From Flavobacteriales bacterium (GTDB taxonomy: Bacteria; Bacteroidota; Bacteroidia; Flavobacteriales; Crocinitomicaceae): a DNA stretch of 7,589 nt. Position 1 is the first letter of the stretch, and each line of letters begins with the position of its first letter. This document shows, piece after piece, positions 6,075 to 7,589 of this stretch. The notes below the pieces were generated by a model. The model was not told where the DNA came from. It saw only the letters and a list, made by a program, of their open reading frames with translations, and made no database searches. The DNA lies in contig CANCEQ010000147.1 in assembly GCA_947375085.1 (NCBI GenBank), positions 1 through 7,589 of the forward strand. Reading direction: 5' to 3'. Both the position numbers and the translations under genes were made by a program.

Positions 6075-7589
6075 TTATTTATTTGCTGGTGGAGTAGTAT
6101 TAGGATCAAAATCCATTGATAATACTTTTCCTTCAGCACGTCTATTTATTTGATGAAGTTTTTCAAATTTAATCGCATCAGTTGTTTTGAATTGATTGAT
6201 ATACGCTTCCGTCAAAACAATTTTTTCACCTGTTGTTGGATCTGTATAAGTAGCAGGTTCTTTTTCTCCTTTACCTACAGCTGTAATTCTTCTAGGATCA
6301 ATTCCTTTTTCTTTTACTAAATAGTTAACACATTCAACAGCTCTTGCTTCTGATAACGTTTGATTTGCTGCATCACTACCTCTGGCATCTGTATGACAAC
6401 TTAATTCCAAAATCATTCCTGGATATTCATTTAATAAGTCATATACAAAATTTAATGAATCTTTAGAGTTAATTGTCTCGTTTACAACAAGTGTTGCTTT
6501 TCCTAAAATATAATTAACCTCAGGTAAACGAATAGGTTTTGTAACTATCGGTAATAAAGCCATTTCAATAATGAATGATTGATTCGTAGTTAACCCTTGT
6601 GTTGTAAATTGTGCACCTTTTTTATCTTCTTTGTAACCAGCTTTTTCAATTGAAATTGTGTAAGAAGTATTTTCGGAAATATATCTGTCACCTGATGGTT
6701 TTTTATCCCAAAAAATCACACCATCTTTATTTGTAAAACCTTCCCAAGAATTATTTGCATCAGGTCCTTTTATAGAAACTTTTACATCAGCAATTCTATT
6801 TTGTTTTTGTCCTACTTCACTAAGAATTACTCTTAAATCATAAGTGTTTGGAGGTAAATCATATGAATAGATATCAGCATCAAATTCATTTCCTCCATTG
6901 TTGTTTTTTCTTTCAGAAGTAAAAAATCCTTTTTTATCAGTATACTCAATTAATGAATAGTCATTATTTTCTGAATTAATTGGATAACCTACATTTTTTG
7001 GATTTTCCCAAGCGTTTTTTCCTTCTACTTTACTTGCCACAAAAATATCCAAACCACCTAATCCTGGCATTCCATCTGTAGCAAAGTATAATTTTCCATT
7101 CTTACCGTATGTTGGAAACATTTCGTTTCCAGCAGTATTTATCTCAGGTCCCATATTAACTGGAATTGACCAAGCGTCAGTTTTTCTCTCATATGTTGAG
7201 TACCATAAATCTCTTCCACCGTAACCACCAGGTAAATCAGAAACAAAAATTAAAAATTTTCCATCTTCAGAAACACAAGGGTGTCCAACAGTTATCGAAT
7301 CATTCGGTGTAAGAAGTAATTTTTTAGGTTCACTCCATTCATCTTTTCCTTTTGATTCAGACATCCAAATTTCACATCCTAAATTTTTCTTTTTCTCATT
7401 AGGACATCTTGTAAAAAACATTGTTTTAAATCTACTATCAAAACAAGCAGATCCTTCATTGTGTTCGGTGTTTATACCAATTCCTGAAATTAGTTTTGGT
7501 TCTCCCCAGTGTCCTTTTTTATCCATTTCAGACATCCAAATGTCCATAAAGTTTTCACCAGATCGAGGATCGATTTCTGATCCTGTTAC
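6075..7589 (-). CDS. PD40 beta-propeller / OmpA-family protein, PorE-like, N-terminus cut by the window edge
   Basis: The frame stays open to the right edge: the 14 codons before the first visible ATG (7545-7547) still read as repeat sequence (VTGSEIDPRSGENF), so that ATG is not the start and 504 C-terminal residues are visible. Counting from that internal Met, residues 1-230 are PD40 (WD40-like) blades with recurring 'DGKFLIFVSD...GGRDLWYS' and 'NGKLYFATD...GGLDIFVAS' units. Residues 236-330 resemble a carboxypeptidase-regulatory-like beta-sandwich. Residues about 345-480 are an OmpA C-terminal domain with HTDARG (385-390) and LSEARAVECV (398-407); D387 and R402 are the expected diaminopimelate-binding pair. 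It therefore probably anchors an outer-membrane complex to peptidoglycan. The order PD40, regulatory-like domain, OmpA is that of T9SS PorE, whose N-terminal TPR part would lie outside the window. Many Bacteroidota paralogues share this order, so no symbol is given. Confidence 0.9.
   Translation of the reverse strand, partial: VTGSEIDPRSGENFMDIWMSEMDKKGHWGEPKLISGIGINTEHNEGSACFDSRFKTMFFTRCPNEKKKNLGCEIWMSESKGKDEWSEPKKLLLTPNDSITVGHPCVSEDGKFLIFVSDLPGGYGGRDLWYSTYERKTDAWSIPVNMGPEINTAGNEMFPTYGKNGKLYFATDGMPGLGGLDIFVASKVEGKNAWENPKNVGYPINSENNDYSLIEYTDKKGFFTSERKNNNGGNEFDADIYSYDLPPNTYDLRVILSEVGQKQNRIADVKVSIKGPDANNSWEGFTNKDGVIFWDKKPSGDRYISENTSYTISIEKAGYKEDKKGAQFTTQGLTTNQSFIIEMALLPIVTKPIRLPEVNYILGKATLVVNETINSKDSLNFVYDLLNEYPGMILELSCHTDARGSDAANQTLSEARAVECVNYLVKEKGIDPRRITAVGKGEKEPATYTDPTTGEKIVLTEAYINQFKTTDAIKFEKLHQINRRAEGKVLSMDFDPNTTPPANK

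Noticed and set aside
7545..7547. ATG as the start of the OmpA-family gene
   Set aside because: The frame stays open upstream to the window edge, and the upstream residues continue the PD40 repeat, so this is an internal methionine.

Overview
The window looks like a chromosomal segment of a low-G+C member of the Bacteroidota, most likely a gliding or type IX secretion (T9SS) lineage of Flavobacteriales. The base composition is strongly A+T-rich. A -7 box of the Bacteroidota form TAnnTTTG precedes gldB, starts lack Shine-Dalgarno sequences, and gldB and gldC are lineage-restricted markers. The genus cannot be fixed from the sequence. No mobile element, CRISPR array, rRNA or tRNA gene is visible, and base use is even across the window.

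Left part, minus strand (1-3079): three genes read leftward from a divergent promoter region. They are a secreted outer-membrane beta-barrel protein (2240-3079), ammonia-dependent NAD synthetase nadE (1445-2227, apparently starting at TTG just after the barrel gene's stop), and a secreted M48-family zinc metalloprotease (1-1402). The protease runs off the left edge. Its ORF has no stop inside the window but is open for 467 codons. Gaps of 12 and 42 bp suggest one transcript.

Middle, plus strand (3165-6007): a tight four-gene operon of gldB (gliding lipoprotein), gldC, a DUF2797 zinc-ribbon protein with a GIY-YIG-like core, and trmB (tRNA m7G46 methyltransferase). Gaps are 2, 1 and 20 bp. The 85-bp intergenic region 3080-3164 carries candidate promoters for both directions.

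Right part, minus strand (6075-7589): the C-terminal 504 residues of a large envelope protein with PD40 beta-propeller repeats, a carboxypeptidase-regulatory-like domain and an OmpA-type peptidoglycan-binding domain. This is the domain order of the T9SS protein PorE. It converges on trmB, and the 67-bp gap is filled by a near-perfect hairpin that should terminate transcription from both sides.

Taken together, envelope and motility functions (GldB, GldC, the barrel, the M48 protease, the PorE-like anchor) are interleaved with housekeeping enzymes (NadE, TrmB). I see no obviously novel defence or mobile system. The most interesting points are the GIY-YIG-like DUF2797 protein inside the gld operon, the degenerate-zincin look of GldB, the possible periplasmic quality-control pairing of M48 protease and barrel, and the non-AUG start of nadE.
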